Origin: Litchfieldella rifensis
GTDB taxonomy: Bacteria > Pseudomonadota > Gammaproteobacteria > Pseudomonadales > Halomonadaceae
Direction of reading: 5' to 3'
Length of the DNA: 64,000 nucleotides
Assembly (NCBI RefSeq): GCF_042646605.1
Contig: NZ_JBHRUG010000027.1
Coordinates: 186,001-250,000 of the forward strand
Part shown: positions 1-8,514 of the stretch, in pieces
Layout of the letters: the number at the start of each line of letters is the position of its first letter
Position numbering within the stretch: the first letter of the stretch is position 1
The notes under the pieces: model-generated
What the model was told of the DNA's origin: nothing
The model's database searches: none
Seen by the model: only the letters and a program-made list of their open reading frames with translations
Translations under genes and position numbers: made by a program

Positions 1-2
1 GG

Positions 3-1079
3 GTCGAGCGCTATTTCTCTGATGAGGAAGCGGTGATCCTGCTCGTGGTACTGGTGCTGGGATTCGCCGTGGTGATCTGGTTGGGGCGCATGTTGGCCCC
101 GTTCTTCACCGCGCTGATCATCGCCTTCCTGCTGCAGGGGGCGGTGAGCTGGCTGGAACGACGCGGTATCCCCCATCTTTTGTCGGTAATCGTGGTGTTC
201 CTGGCCTTCCTCGGCATGCTGCTGGCAATGGCCCTCATTGTCATGCCATTGATCTGGAACCAGTTGGTCGGCTTGGTGCAGGAAACCCCGCGGATGTTCG
301 CCAGTGGCCAGCAATTGCTGGACGATCTCCAGGCGCGTTACCCCAATCTGGTCACACCGGATCAGATCCAGGACTGGATCGGCGCGGCCGGCCGCGAGCT
401 GACCCAGATGGGACAACGGGCCCTGACGCTATCGCTGGCTTCGCTGGGTAATGTGCTGGCGCTGATCATCTATCTGGTGCTGGTGCCGATCCTGGTGTTC
501 TTCATGCTCAAGGATCGCGATCGCCTGGTGGGGTTCATGCTGTGGCTGTTGCCTCGCAAGCGCGACCTGATGACGCGCATCTGGCATGAAATGGATGCCC
601 AGATCGCCAATTACGTGCGTGGCAAGTTCATCGAGATCATCATCGTGGGCACCACGGCCTTCTTGACCTTCGCTTTCTTTGGTTTGCCCTATTCGGCGCT
701 GTTGGCGGTATCGGTCGGTTTCTCGGTACTGGTGCCCTATATTGGTGCGGCGGTGGCCACCTTGCCGGTAGCGGCGGTGGCCGGTTTTCACTTCGGGATC
801 AGTGACCAGTTCCTCTATGTCATCATTGCCTACGGGGTGCTGCAGGCCTTGGACGGCAACGTACTGGTGCCGGTGCTGTTTTCCGAGGCGGTCAACCTGC
901 ATCCGGTGTCGATCATTCTGGCGGTGCTGTTCTTCGGCGGGATCTGGGGATTCTGGGGCATCTTCTTCGCTATTCCCCTGGCCACGTTATTGAAGGCGCT
1001 GGTGTATGCCTGGCCCCGCAGCATCAAGTCAAAGGGGGGAGAGGCGGAGGAGTCCATCGAGGCGCTCTCGGAGGAATGA
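3..1079 (+). CDS. PerM/AI-2E-family membrane permease, 5' end cut off by window
   Basis: This is a polytopic inner-membrane protein of the PerM (AI-2E transporter) family; members are linked to autoinducer export, Na+/H+ exchange or unknown substrates, so the substrate is not assigned. Hydrophobic segments begin almost at once (ILLVVLVLGFAVVIWLG), followed by a soluble stretch around codons 80-130 and a C-terminal block of membrane helices containing the family-typical GFSVLVPYIGAA and GNVLVPVLFSEAVNLHPV motifs. The charged tail (about 20 residues) is cytoplasmic. The frame is open to position 3 with VERYFSDEEAV before the first possible GTG at 33. Relatives have this segment inside the protein, so the true start lies left of the window. 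It is followed by a hairpin and by the convergent bcp gene. Confidence 0.85.
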   Translation, partial: VERYFSDEEAVILLVVLVLGFAVVIWLGRMLAPFFTALIIAFLLQGAVSWLERRGIPHLLSVIVVFLAFLGMLLAMALIVMPLIWNQLVGLVQETPRMFASGQQLLDDLQARYPNLVTPDQIQDWIGAAGRELTQMGQRALTLSLASLGNVLALIIYLVLVPILVFFMLKDRDRLVGFMLWLLPRKRDLMTRIWHEMDAQIANYVRGKFIEIIIVGTTAFLTFAFFGLPYSALLAVSVGFSVLVPYIGAAVATLPVAAVAGFHFGISDQFLYVIIAYGVLQALDGNVLVPVLFSEAVNLHPVSIILAVLFFGGIWGFWGIFFAIPLATLLKALVYAWPRSIKSKGGEAEESIEALSEE

Positions 1080-1081
1080 GA

Positions 1082-1106
1082 GCCCTGCCGCCTGGTCGGG
1101 CAGGGC
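1082..1106. terminator. Hairpin between convergent permease and bcp genes
   Basis: GCCCTGCC (1082-1089) pairs with GGCAGGGC (1099-1106) around a 9-nt loop, immediately after the permease stop and just before the bcp stop. There is no clear T-tract on either strand, so it is only a probable bidirectional terminator. Confidence 0.45.
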
Positions 1107-1115
1107 GGGGATATG

Positions 1116-1589
1116 TCAGCCGGCATGCAATTGCTGTGCGGCCTCGAGCACGTCGTCGACATGGCCGGGCACCTTGACCCCGCGCCACTCACGGGCGAGC
1201 CTGCCCTCCTTGTCGATCAGGAAGGTGCTGCGCTCGATGCCCAGGTGCTCCTTGCCGTACAGCTTCTTGAGCTTGATGACATCGAACAGCCGGCACAGGG
1301 TTTCGTCCTTGTCGGAAACCAGTTCGAAGGTGAAGCCCTGCTTGGTCTTGAAGTTCTCCTGGGCGCGCAGCCCGTCGCGCGATACGCCGAGGATCACGGT
1401 ATTGGCGGTAGCGAAGGCATCCTTGCGGTCGCGAAAATCGCCGCCCTCGGTGGTGCAACCCGGGGTGCTGGCCTTGGGATAGAAGTAGATCACCACCTGC
1501 TTTCCCTTCAGCTCCGCGAGGCTCACGGTGGTGTCGCTGGTGGCCTGGGCGGTGAAATCGGGAACCGGTTGTCCAAGCGTGACGCTCAT
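1116..1589 (-). CDS. bcp: Thioredoxin-dependent peroxiredoxin, Bcp/PrxQ family
   Basis: A cytoplasmic peroxiredoxin of 157 residues that reduces H2O2 and organic peroxides using a thioredoxin-type donor. The thioredoxin fold begins with VIYFYPKASTPGCTTEG; C45 in TPGC is the peroxidatic cysteine and lies in the same place as C45 of E. coli Bcp. E. coli has a resolving cysteine at position 50, whereas here residue 50 is glycine; a third cysteine (C99) is retained. The enzyme may therefore work as a 1-Cys type or use another partner thiol, which is inference. It is transcribed divergently from dapA, with 185 nt between the starts. In many gammaproteobacteria bcp lies beside dapA, which supports the call. 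Confidence 0.93.
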   Translation of the reverse strand: MSVTLGQPVPDFTAQATSDTTVSLAELKGKQVVIYFYPKASTPGCTTEGGDFRDRKDAFATANTVILGVSRDGLRAQENFKTKQGFTFELVSDKDETLCRLFDVIKLKKLYGKEHLGIERSTFLIDKEGRLAREWRGVKVPGHVDDVLEAAQQLHAG

Positions 1590-1774
1590 CTATTGCTCCT
1601 TGAATGGTGGGTGACGCACGAAGACGCCATTGATTACACGCAACTGGCGGGCCGCTGTAAAGTCAGCATCAAGCAACGGCATTGCTCGCTGTACAGGCTT
1701 TCGCCGCCTGAGTACCATTTACCCATTGTCAATGCATGACTTGGGCGTCATTTGAACCGAAGAGGATCCGCAGA

Positions 1775-2659
1775 ATGATCACAGGCAGCATCGTCGCCCT
1801 GGCGACACCGATGAAGGCCGCTGGCGAGATCGATTGGGAGGCGCTGCGTCGTCTGGTGAACTTCCACCTCGACAACGGCACGGATGCCATCGTCGCTGCC
1901 GGCACCACGGGGGAACCCACCACCATGTCGTTCGCCGAGCACTTCGATGTGATTCGCACCGTGGTGGAAGAGGTCGCCGGGCGCATCCCGGTCATCGCCG
2001 GCACGGGGGCCAATGCCACGTCGGAAGCGGTGGAACTGGCACGCTATGCCAAGGAGGTGGGCGCCGACTACTGCTTGTCGGTATGCCCCTACTACAACAA
2101 GCCGACCCAGGAAGGCCTCTACCGGCATTTCAGGGCCGTGGCCGAGGGCGCCAACTTACCGGTGATCCTTTATAACGTCCCTGGACGGACCTGTTCGGAT
2201 CTCTACAACGAGACGGTGTTCCGCCTGGCCGAGCTCGACAACATCGTTGGCCTCAAGGACGCGACCGGTAATCTGGAGCGGGCCGAGGAGCTCGTCGAGC
2301 GACTCAAGGGCAGCGATTTCATGCTCTATTCCGGCGACGATGCCACGGCTTGCGATTTCATGCTGATGGGGGGGCACGGCGATATCTCGGTGACAGCCAA
2401 TGTCGCGCCCCGCGCCATGCACGAATTGTGCGCCGCAGCCGTGGCCGGTGATGTCGACAAGGCCCACCAGATCAACACCCGGCTGATGCCACTGCATACC
2501 GTCCTGGGGGTGGAGGCCAATCCGATCCCCGTCAAGTGGGCCCTGAACCGCATGGGCTATGCCGAGGCCGGCATTCGTTTGCCGCTGACCTGGCTGTCCG
2601 AGAAATATCACTCCACGGTCGGCGAGGCCTTGCAGCTTGCCGGCGTGGTCGAGGCCTGA
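1775..2659 (+). CDS. dapA: 4-hydroxy-tetrahydrodipicolinate synthase
   Basis: DapA condenses pyruvate with aspartate semialdehyde, the first committed step of the diaminopimelate/lysine branch, in the cytoplasm. The protein is 294 residues, a (beta/alpha)8 class I aldolase. With the chosen ATG at 1775 the Schiff-base lysine is K161 (VGLKDATG), the proton-relay tyrosine is Y133 (YNVPGRT) and GTTGE holds the T44 region, the same numbering as in E. coli. The frame is open further upstream to 1736, but MITGSIVALATP is the usual family N-terminus and GAAGAGGA lies just ahead of it. bamC follows after 46 nt, the conserved dapA-bamC order. Confidence 0.96.
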   Translation: MITGSIVALATPMKAAGEIDWEALRRLVNFHLDNGTDAIVAAGTTGEPTTMSFAEHFDVIRTVVEEVAGRIPVIAGTGANATSEAVELARYAKEVGADYCLSVCPYYNKPTQEGLYRHFRAVAEGANLPVILYNVPGRTCSDLYNETVFRLAELDNIVGLKDATGNLERAEELVERLKGSDFMLYSGDDATACDFMLMGGHGDISVTANVAPRAMHELCAAAVAGDVDKAHQINTRLMPLHTVLGVEANPIPVKWALNRMGYAEAGIRLPLTWLSEKYHSTVGEALQLAGVVEA

Positions 2660-2705
2660 AACGCGCCAACTTCACAACGGCGGATAGACGACTCAAGGTG
2701 GATGC

Positions 2706-3665
2706 ATGAACCCTGCGCTGAAATGGATGCCACTGGTGGTATCGATCGCTCTGGTGGCTACCGGCTGCGCGCGAGATGGCTACTATCATGACCGCAATAT
2801 CGACTATACCGAGGCGCATAACGCAGCTCCCCTGCAGTTGCCCCGCTCGAGCGATGCCATTCGCTCTCATTCGCTCATGCCGGTTCCCGAGGCGAGTCGC
2901 GAGTTTCGCACCCCCGACGACGGCTTCGTGCCACCGCGACCGCAGGATGCGGGGGTTGCCATGCAGGCCTACGTCGAACGCCGCGAAATTGGCGCGCAAC
3001 GCTGGCTGGTGGTCGATGCCGCTCCCGGCGAAGTGTGGCCGCGCCTGGAGGACTTCGCTAGCAGCCGGGGACTGACGGTCACCGCCAGCGATGCCAGCCG
3101 CGGTGTGCTGACCACCGACAGCGGTACTCTCAGCGTGCGGACGGGGCTGAAAGCCTCGGTCAGCGAGGTGCGCTGTGAACAGGGTGGGCGCACCGACGAT
3201 GCCTGCCTGGCGGCACTGGAACGCTATCTGAGTGCTCGAGGTCAGAGCGCCACCGCCTCGTCGTTGGCGAGCCGACAGGCGACGGCATCGACGAATCCCG
3301 TACATCTGGAGCGTCGCAACGATGACTGGCTGCTGCTGGTCGAGGCCGATGCCGAGCGTACCTGGGCCGAACTCAGTGATCGGCTCGAGGCCAGTTTCGA
3401 CCAGCAGGGCCTGGAAATGCTGCAGCAACAGGATCCTGCGACGCTGGCATTCGTGGTCGACTATCTGCCCCGGGCCAGGCGTGCCGGTGGCATCCTGTCG
3501 ACCCTGCTGAGCCCGGTGACCGACCAGTCGCCGGCCCGCTTGCGCCTGACGCTGGAGCCGGCCAGTGGCCAGACCCTGGTACGGGTGAGCAATGAGAGCG
3601 AGCGGGCCTTCACGGCCGACGACTCACGGGAGTTCCTCGAACGCGTGGCGGCTCTGCTGCGCTGA
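2706..3665 (+). CDS. bamC: Outer-membrane assembly lipoprotein BamC
   Basis: BamC (NlpB) is an accessory lipoprotein of the BAM complex that inserts beta-barrel proteins into the outer membrane. The 319-residue product starts with a lipoprotein signal: a hydrophobic stretch ending in the lipobox VATGC, with C21 as the lipidated residue. After it comes the proline-rich unstructured segment and two helix-grip domains (roughly residues 100-180 and 205-319). Sequence is weakly conserved in this family, so the assignment rests on lipobox, length, domain layout and its position directly after dapA. The stop overlaps the next start by one base (TGATG), so translation is probably coupled to the MBL hydrolase. 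Confidence 0.85.
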   Translation: MNPALKWMPLVVSIALVATGCARDGYYHDRNIDYTEAHNAAPLQLPRSSDAIRSHSLMPVPEASREFRTPDDGFVPPRPQDAGVAMQAYVERREIGAQRWLVVDAAPGEVWPRLEDFASSRGLTVTASDASRGVLTTDSGTLSVRTGLKASVSEVRCEQGGRTDDACLAALERYLSARGQSATASSLASRQATASTNPVHLERRNDDWLLLVEADAERTWAELSDRLEASFDQQGLEMLQQQDPATLAFVVDYLPRARRAGGILSTLLSPVTDQSPARLRLTLEPASGQTLVRVSNESERAFTADDSREFLERVAALLR

Positions 3666-4468
3666 TGCCTAACGAGGAGGCGGCCGGCGTGCAGGCGCCC
3701 GGGGCACTTCGTTTCGCTTCCCTGGGCAGTGGCAGCAAGGGCAATGCCACGCTGGTCAGCGATGGCGAGACCCATGTGCTGGTCGACTGCGGTTTCGGCA
3801 TGCGCGAGACGGAACGACGCCTGACGCAAGTGGGGCTGCATCCTCGTCAACTCGAGGCGATCCTGGTGACTCACGAGCATGGCGATCATATCGGCGGTGT
3901 CGGAGCGCTGGCACGCCGTCATGGGTTGCCGGTCTATCTCACCCCCGGCAGTTGGTTGTCGGGGCGTCTGGGCGAAGTGCCGCGCCACCACTGGATCACG
4001 CCTCAGGCACGTTTCGCGATCAAGGGGCTGGAAATCGATCCGGTGACGGTACCCCATGATGCCCGCGAGCCGGTACAATTCCGCTTTCGTGCCCATGGGC
4101 GCTGTCTCGGCGTGTTGACCGACCTGGGGCACCCCAGCGCCCATGTGATGGAGGCTTTCCACGGTTGCGATGCCCTGATCCTGGAGTGCAATCACGACCG
4201 GCGGATGCTGGCCGAAGGGCCCTATCCCCCCAGGCTCAAGCGTCGCGTGGGTGGTGACTGGGGGCACCTGGCCAACAGCCAGGCGGCGCAGCTGCTCAAG
4301 ACGCTGGGCCTGGATCGCCTGCAACGCATCGTCTGTTCGCACCTGTCGGAACACAACAACCGCCCCGAGTTGGTACTGGAAGCCCTGGTGCCGCTGCTCG
4401 ATGGCGATGAAGCACGGCTATTGGTGGCTGCACAGGACTCGGGCCTGGATTGGCAGACCGTCATCTGA
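3665..4468 (+). CDS. MBL-fold metallo-hydrolase, YycJ/WalJ-like
   Basis: A 267-residue cytoplasmic metallo-beta-lactamase-fold enzyme. The N-terminal LGSGSKGNATLV segment is characteristic of the YycJ/WalJ-like group, and the zinc motif is THEHGDHIGG (H70, H72, D74, H75). Further metal ligands are expected in the SHLSEHNN region near residue 225, and LILECNHD around residue 165 fits the family. Relatives are described as DNA 5'-3' exonuclease-like or as general hydrolases; the substrate cannot be read from sequence. Its ATG overlaps the bamC stop by 1 nt and purC follows after 22 nt, so it is part of the dapA-bamC-MBL-purC transcription unit. Confidence 0.85.
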   Translation: MPNEEAAGVQAPGALRFASLGSGSKGNATLVSDGETHVLVDCGFGMRETERRLTQVGLHPRQLEAILVTHEHGDHIGGVGALARRHGLPVYLTPGSWLSGRLGEVPRHHWITPQARFAIKGLEIDPVTVPHDAREPVQFRFRAHGRCLGVLTDLGHPSAHVMEAFHGCDALILECNHDRRMLAEGPYPPRLKRRVGGDWGHLANSQAAQLLKTLGLDRLQRIVCSHLSEHNNRPELVLEALVPLLDGDEARLLVAAQDSGLDWQTVI

Positions 4469-4490
4469 GTCACAATATTCGGAGACTCCT

Positions 4491-5204
4491 ATGGAAAAGC
4501 GTCAAGAACTCTATGCTGGCAAGGCCAAGTCGGTCTATCACACCGATGATCCGGACCGTCTGATCCTGCACTTCCGCGATGACACCAGCGCCTTCGACGG
4601 CGAAAGGGTAGAGTCGCTGGCCCGCAAGGGCATGGTCAACAACAAGTTCAATGCCTTCATCATGGGCAAGCTCGAGGAAGCGGGGATTCCCACCCACTTC
4701 GATGGCCTGCTCTCCGATACCGAATGTGTGGTCAAGAAGCTCGACATGATCCCGGTGGAGTGTGTGGTGCGCAATCTCGCCGCGGGGAGTCTGTGCCGCC
4801 GTCTGGGCGTCGAGGAAGGCCGCGAACTCAGTCCGCCGACCTTCGAACTGTTCCTCAAGAACGACGCCCAGCACGACCCGATGATCAACGAGTCACTGGC
4901 CGAGACCTTTGGCTGGGCAACGCCGATTCAACTCGAGCAGATGAAGGCGCTGACCTATCAGGTCAACGACGTGCTCAAGACACTATTCGGCGAGGGAGGC
5001 ATGCTGCTGGTCGACTACAAGCTGGAGTTCGGCATGTTCCACGGCCAGATCATGCTCGGTGACGAGTTCTCTCCCGATGGCTGCCGGCTGTGGGACGCCA
5101 CGACCCGCGAGAAACTCGACAAGGATCGTTTCCGCCAGGGACTCGGCGGCGTGATCGAGGCCTATGAAGAGGTGGGCAGACGCATCGGTGTCGACTTCAA
5201 TTGA
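4491..5204 (+). CDS. purC: Phosphoribosylaminoimidazole-succinocarboxamide synthase
   Basis: PurC (SAICAR synthetase) joins aspartate to CAIR with ATP in de novo purine synthesis. The protein is 237 residues, the same length as E. coli PurC. MEKRQELYAGKAKSVYHTDD carries the LYxGKAK signature, and DDTSAFDG, VVRNLAAGS and LVDYKLEFG are the family's ATP- and substrate-binding segments. The frame stays open to 4251, but that stretch overlaps the MBL gene. ATG 4491 has GGAG ten bases upstream and gives the standard N-terminus. It is the last gene of its unit, with a strong hairpin beginning 17 nt after the stop. Confidence 0.97.
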   Translation: MEKRQELYAGKAKSVYHTDDPDRLILHFRDDTSAFDGERVESLARKGMVNNKFNAFIMGKLEEAGIPTHFDGLLSDTECVVKKLDMIPVECVVRNLAAGSLCRRLGVEEGRELSPPTFELFLKNDAQHDPMINESLAETFGWATPIQLEQMKALTYQVNDVLKTLFGEGGMLLVDYKLEFGMFHGQIMLGDEFSPDGCRLWDATTREKLDKDRFRQGLGGVIEAYEEVGRRIGVDFN

Positions 5205-5221
5205 GCGAGCGCCAAACAAGA

Positions 5222-5248
5222 CCGAGGGGGGCCTAAGGGCCCCCTCGG
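5222..5248. terminator. Bidirectional terminator between purC and trmO
   Basis: CCGAGGGGG (5222-5230) pairs with CCCCCTCGG (5240-5248), giving a GC-rich stem that spans the trmO stop codon (5233-5235) and lies 17 nt after purC. Both convergent genes can use it. No long T-run follows on the plus strand (CGGACGTTTACG). Confidence 0.6.
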
Positions 5249-5994
5249 ACGTTTACGATCTCCACGACCCGCAGCCTGACCCTGCCTTCCTCGTCCTCTT
5301 CGGCGCGAAAGCGCACATCCACATCGCGTAGGCGCAGGCCGTAGCGGCGTTCCTCGGCGCCGTTCCGGTAGGCCGGACGCGGGTCCTGGGCCAGCACCTG
5401 CACGATCAGCTCGCGCAGTGAGTCGCGATCGGTGCGGATGGCCAAGGCGGCGTCGGCCTCTGGGGAGAATGTCACCGGGCGCTGAGGCGGGGCCTCGGGA
5501 GCGAAGCCGGCGCATGCCTCGGGCAGGGACTCCGCCCATGGCAGGTAGGGCTTGATATCCAGCACCGGCGTGCCGTCGAGCAGGTCATGGCCACGCAGTT
5601 CGAGCCGTACGCCCCGCGAAGTATCGATCCCCGTCAACTCCACCAGCGACAGTCCCAAGCGGTTGGGGCGGTGGGTGCTGCGGCTGGCGAAGACCCCGAT
5701 CTTGGCATTGCCCCCAAGGCGCGGTGGGCGCACCAGTGGGGTCCAGCGCGGGGGGCTGCGATGGAAGACGAAACTCAGCCACAGATGACTGAAGTGTTCG
5801 AGGCCGCGCACCGCCAATGGATCATCGAAGGGCGGCAGCAGAACCAGCCGGGCTTGGGCGGCACGCGCCAGGCCGGGCTGGCGGGGAATGCCGAACTTGT
5901 CCGGGTAGTCGCTTTCGATGCGCCCGATGACGTCCAGGGCAAACGGCGGTATCAGCGGTTCGGGCGAGGCGGAAGAGGGTGTCTTGTCGGTCAT
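5233..5994 (-). CDS. trmO: tRNA (N6-threonylcarbamoyl-A37) methyltransferase TrmO
   Basis: TrmO (YaeB/TsaA) methylates t6A37 of tRNA-Thr using SAM. The 253-residue form reported starts at MTDKTP. The beta-barrel SAM-binding domain begins with FALDVIGRIESDYPDKFGIPRQPGL, followed by FSHLWLSFVFH and the diagnostic STHRPNRLGLS segment. KPYLPWAE is the family's D-K-P-Y region. Starts at 6003 (MPDMTD) or 6081 are also open; none has a convincing ribosome-binding site, so the N-terminal 30 residues are uncertain. The gene is single and convergent with purC; mtnB diverges from it. Confidence 0.88.
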   Translation of the reverse strand: MTDKTPSSASPEPLIPPFALDVIGRIESDYPDKFGIPRQPGLARAAQARLVLLPPFDDPLAVRGLEHFSHLWLSFVFHRSPPRWTPLVRPPRLGGNAKIGVFASRSTHRPNRLGLSLVELTGIDTSRGVRLELRGHDLLDGTPVLDIKPYLPWAESLPEACAGFAPEAPPQRPVTFSPEADAALAIRTDRDSLRELIVQVLAQDPRPAYRNGAEERRYGLRLRDVDVRFRAEEDEEGRVRLRVVEIVNVRGGP

Positions 5995-6095
5995 GTCGGG
6001 CATTATGCCGTGGCTGGGGCCGAGGTGCGATAAGCTATTGGCGAGGGGGCCAGGCTTGTGTAGGCTGCGCCTGATATCCACCCCACGAGGCGATC

Positions 6096-6710
6096 ATGGT
6101 GATCGATCTGGAACATCTGGCGCGTGCCCAGCAAACCATCGTCGAGGCTGGCCGCGAGCTGCATGCCGCCGGCCAGGTACCGGCCACCGGCGGCAACTTC
6201 TCGGTGCGCCTGGACGGCAAGCATATGGCGGTGACCGCTTCCGGGCGCCACAAGGGGCGCCTCACGCCGGCCGACATCCTGGTCACCGACTTCGCGGCGA
6301 CGCCGGTCGGCAGTTCCCTCAAGCCGTCCGACGAGGCGCGACTGCACGGTCAGCTCTACGAGGACCGGCCCGCCGCCGGCGCGGTGCTGCATACCCATTC
6401 AAAGGCGGCGACGGTGCTGTCGCGTCTGGAAGCATCCGCTACCCTATGGTTGATGGGTTACGAGTTGCAGAAGGCGTTGGAGAACGTGACCACACACGAG
6501 GCCCGCGTCGCGGTGCCGATCTTCGATAATACCCAGGATATCGCTGCCCTGGCTGAGGCGGTGCGTTACCGGCTGGCCGACGAGGACTGTTGCGCCTACC
6601 TGATCCGTGGCCATGGGCTCTATACCTGGGCGCGCGACATGCCATCCTGCCTGCGCCATGTCGAGGCGCTGGATTTTCTGTTCGAGTGTGAATTGGCCCT
6701 GCGCCGCTGA
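6096..6710 (+). CDS. mtnB: Methylthioribulose-1-phosphate dehydratase
   Basis: MtnB dehydrates 5-methylthioribulose-1-phosphate to the diketone intermediate of the methionine-salvage pathway, acting in the cytoplasm. The 204-residue protein has the class II aldolase/adducin fold. It shows TGGNFSVRL near residue 30, the zinc-binding LHTHSKAATVLS around residue 97 and a second metal site at IRGHGLYTW near residue 170. Family length is about 200-210. It is the first gene of mtnB-mtnD-mtnC, with mtnD beginning 24 nt after its stop behind an AGGAGG site. The upstream genes that make methylthioribose-1-phosphate (mtnA/mtnK or mtnP) are not in the window. Confidence 0.93.
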   Translation: MVIDLEHLARAQQTIVEAGRELHAAGQVPATGGNFSVRLDGKHMAVTASGRHKGRLTPADILVTDFAATPVGSSLKPSDEARLHGQLYEDRPAAGAVLHTHSKAATVLSRLEASATLWLMGYELQKALENVTTHEARVAVPIFDNTQDIAALAEAVRYRLADEDCCAYLIRGHGLYTWARDMPSCLRHVEALDFLFECELALRR

Positions 6711-6734
6711 GCCGATTCCTAGGAGGCGACTGCC

Positions 6735-7310
6735 ATGAGTTTTCTGCATGTGTATCACGAGAGCGACGGCCAGCAGCCGCTGCTGACCACCCGCGAGGGC
6801 GATCGTATTGCTGCGGAGTTGGCCGAGCACGGTGTGCGTTTCGAACGCTGGTCGACGGACGACGAACTGGCTCCGGACGCCGATCAGGAAACCGTGCTGG
6901 CCGCCTATGCCGATGATGTGGCACGGCTCAAGGCCGAGTCGGGGTTCGCCACTGCCGATGTGATCGGGTTGACGCCGGATCATCCGGACAAGGGCACCCT
7001 GCGGGCGAAGTTTCTCGACGAGCATCGCCATAGCGAGGATGAAGTACGCTTCTTCGTGCGTGGCGAGGGGATCTTCTATCTGCACCTGGGAGAGAAGGTC
7101 TATGTGATCGGCTGCGCGGCAGGCGACCTGATGTCGGTGCCGGCGGGCACGCCGCACTGGTTCGATATGGGCCCCAAGCCGGACTTCACCGCGATCCGCC
7201 TGTTTACCAACACCGAAGGCTGGGTGGCCAATTTCACCGGGGAGTCGATCGCCTCACACTTTCCGCGTTTCGAGGCGTTGCCCACCGAGCAAGGCCAGGG
7301 GACGGCATGA
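6735..7310 (+). CDS. mtnD: Acireductone dioxygenase
   Basis: MtnD oxidises the acireductone of methionine salvage; with Fe it gives the 2-keto acid precursor of methionine and formate, with Ni an off-pathway product plus CO. The cupin-fold protein is 191 residues. Metal ligands are visible in EHRHSEDEVRFFV (two His and a Glu near residues 97-103) and in GTPHWFD (His near residue 140). AGGAGG lies 8 nt before the ATG. Its stop overlaps the mtnC start (ATGA), indicating translational coupling within the mtnB-D-C operon. Confidence 0.95.
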   Translation: MSFLHVYHESDGQQPLLTTREGDRIAAELAEHGVRFERWSTDDELAPDADQETVLAAYADDVARLKAESGFATADVIGLTPDHPDKGTLRAKFLDEHRHSEDEVRFFVRGEGIFYLHLGEKVYVIGCAAGDLMSVPAGTPHWFDMGPKPDFTAIRLFTNTEGWVANFTGESIASHFPRFEALPTEQGQGTA

Positions 7311-7990
7311 TGATTCGTGCCATCGTCACCGATATCGAGGGCACCACCGGCGCCATCAGCTTCGTGCACCGGGTGCTGTTTCCCTACGCGCGTGCCTATC
7401 TGAGCGACTTTCTACGTCGCCACCAGGATGAGCCCGAGGTGGCTGCGCAGATCCATGCCACTCGCGAGCTGGCGGGCGAGCCGGACGCCGACCTGGAGCA
7501 TGTGACGACCCTGCTCGAGGGCTGGATCGATGCCGACCGCAAGGCCACACCACTCAAGGCCCTGCAGGGCATGGTCTGGGAGCAGGGCTTCAAGGACGGC
7601 GAGTTTACCGGCCACGTCTATCCCGACGCCGCCGAGGAGATGCAGCGCTGGCATGAGGCGGGGATTGCCCTTTATGTCTACTCCTCCGGCTCGGTTCAGG
7701 CCCAGAAGCTGCTGTTCGGTTATAGCGACTTCGGCGATCTGACGCCGCTGTTCTCGGGTTTCTTCGATACCACCACCGGCGGCAAGCGCGAGGTGGAGAG
7801 TTATCGACGCATTGTCGAAGCCATCGCCGTGCCGGCCGGTGAGGTGCTGTTCCTGTCGGATGTGGTGGCGGAACTGGATGCGGCGGCGGCGGCCGGTTTG
7901 CAGACGGTGCAACTGGTGCGCGAGGAAGGCATGGAAACCGGTGACCATCCCATGGCCGCGAGCTTCACTGCCGTGCGTTTCGATGATTGA
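7307..7990 (+). CDS. mtnC: Enolase-phosphatase E1
   Basis: MtnC is a bifunctional HAD-superfamily enzyme that enolises and then dephosphorylates the diketone intermediate to yield the acireductone used by MtnD. The product has 227 residues. HAD motif I is VTDIEGTTG (DxEGTT, typical of E1), motif II is YVYSSGS, the lysine motif lies near GGKREVESY and motif III is FLSDVVAELDAA. It starts with ATGATG overlapping the mtnD stop by 4 nt, and its own stop overlaps the following GNAT gene by 8 nt. This is a tightly packed operon. Confidence 0.95.
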   Translation: MMIRAIVTDIEGTTGAISFVHRVLFPYARAYLSDFLRRHQDEPEVAAQIHATRELAGEPDADLEHVTTLLEGWIDADRKATPLKALQGMVWEQGFKDGEFTGHVYPDAAEEMQRWHEAGIALYVYSSGSVQAQKLLFGYSDFGDLTPLFSGFFDTTTGGKREVESYRRIVEAIAVPAGEVLFLSDVVAELDAAAAAGLQTVQLVREEGMETGDHPMAASFTAVRFDD

Positions 7991-8507
7991 ACTCCCGATG
8001 GCGAAATCAAGCGCAGCATCCCGCATCCTGTATCGCGAAGCCTTGCCACGGGATGCGTTGGATCAAGCCGAGGTTTTTCACCATGCGGTAATGCAGGGCG
8101 CAGCCGCACATTATAGCCTCGCCCAGCGTGAGGCCTGGGCAGCAGTGCTGCCGCGGGATGCCAGTGCCTGGGCCGCGCGGCAGGCGCTATTCACCACCCT
8201 GGTGGCGGATTGCGATGGGCGCTGCGTGGGGTTTCTCGAGCTGGATGTGCCCCATGGGCGTATCGAGACGCTGTATGTATGGCCGTCGCTGGCGCACCGC
8301 GGCATCGGGTCCACCCTATTGATTCACGCCGAACGCCTCCTGCGTGAACAGGGCGTATCACGGGTCGAGATCGAGGCCAGCCTGATGCTGGGCGAAGGCC
8401 TCGTGCGGCGCGGCTGGACCTGTCACGGTGAAGAGTGGGTCGAGCGCGGCGGTGAGTGCCTGCCGCGGCTGAGGTTGAGCAAGCGGCTGAGCGTGATCGA
8501 GACCTGA
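7983..8507 (+). CDS. GNAT-family N-acetyltransferase
   Basis: A 174-residue protein with the GNAT fold. The acetyl-CoA pyrophosphate-binding loop is visible as SLAHRGIGSTLL (Q/RxxGxG/A), preceded by the beta-strand IETLYVWP and followed by EIEASLMLGEGLVRRGW. The acceptor substrate is unknown. The ATG at 7983 lies inside the end of mtnC, so translation is probably coupled; an alternative ATG is at 7998. The frame is open upstream to 7812, but that part only mirrors mtnC. Being the last gene of the mtn unit does not by itself prove a role in methionine salvage. Confidence 0.8.
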   Translation: MIELPMAKSSAASRILYREALPRDALDQAEVFHHAVMQGAAAHYSLAQREAWAAVLPRDASAWAARQALFTTLVADCDGRCVGFLELDVPHGRIETLYVWPSLAHRGIGSTLLIHAERLLREQGVSRVEIEASLMLGEGLVRRGWTCHGEEWVERGGECLPRLRLSKRLSVIET

Positions 8508-8514
8508 GCCCCGC

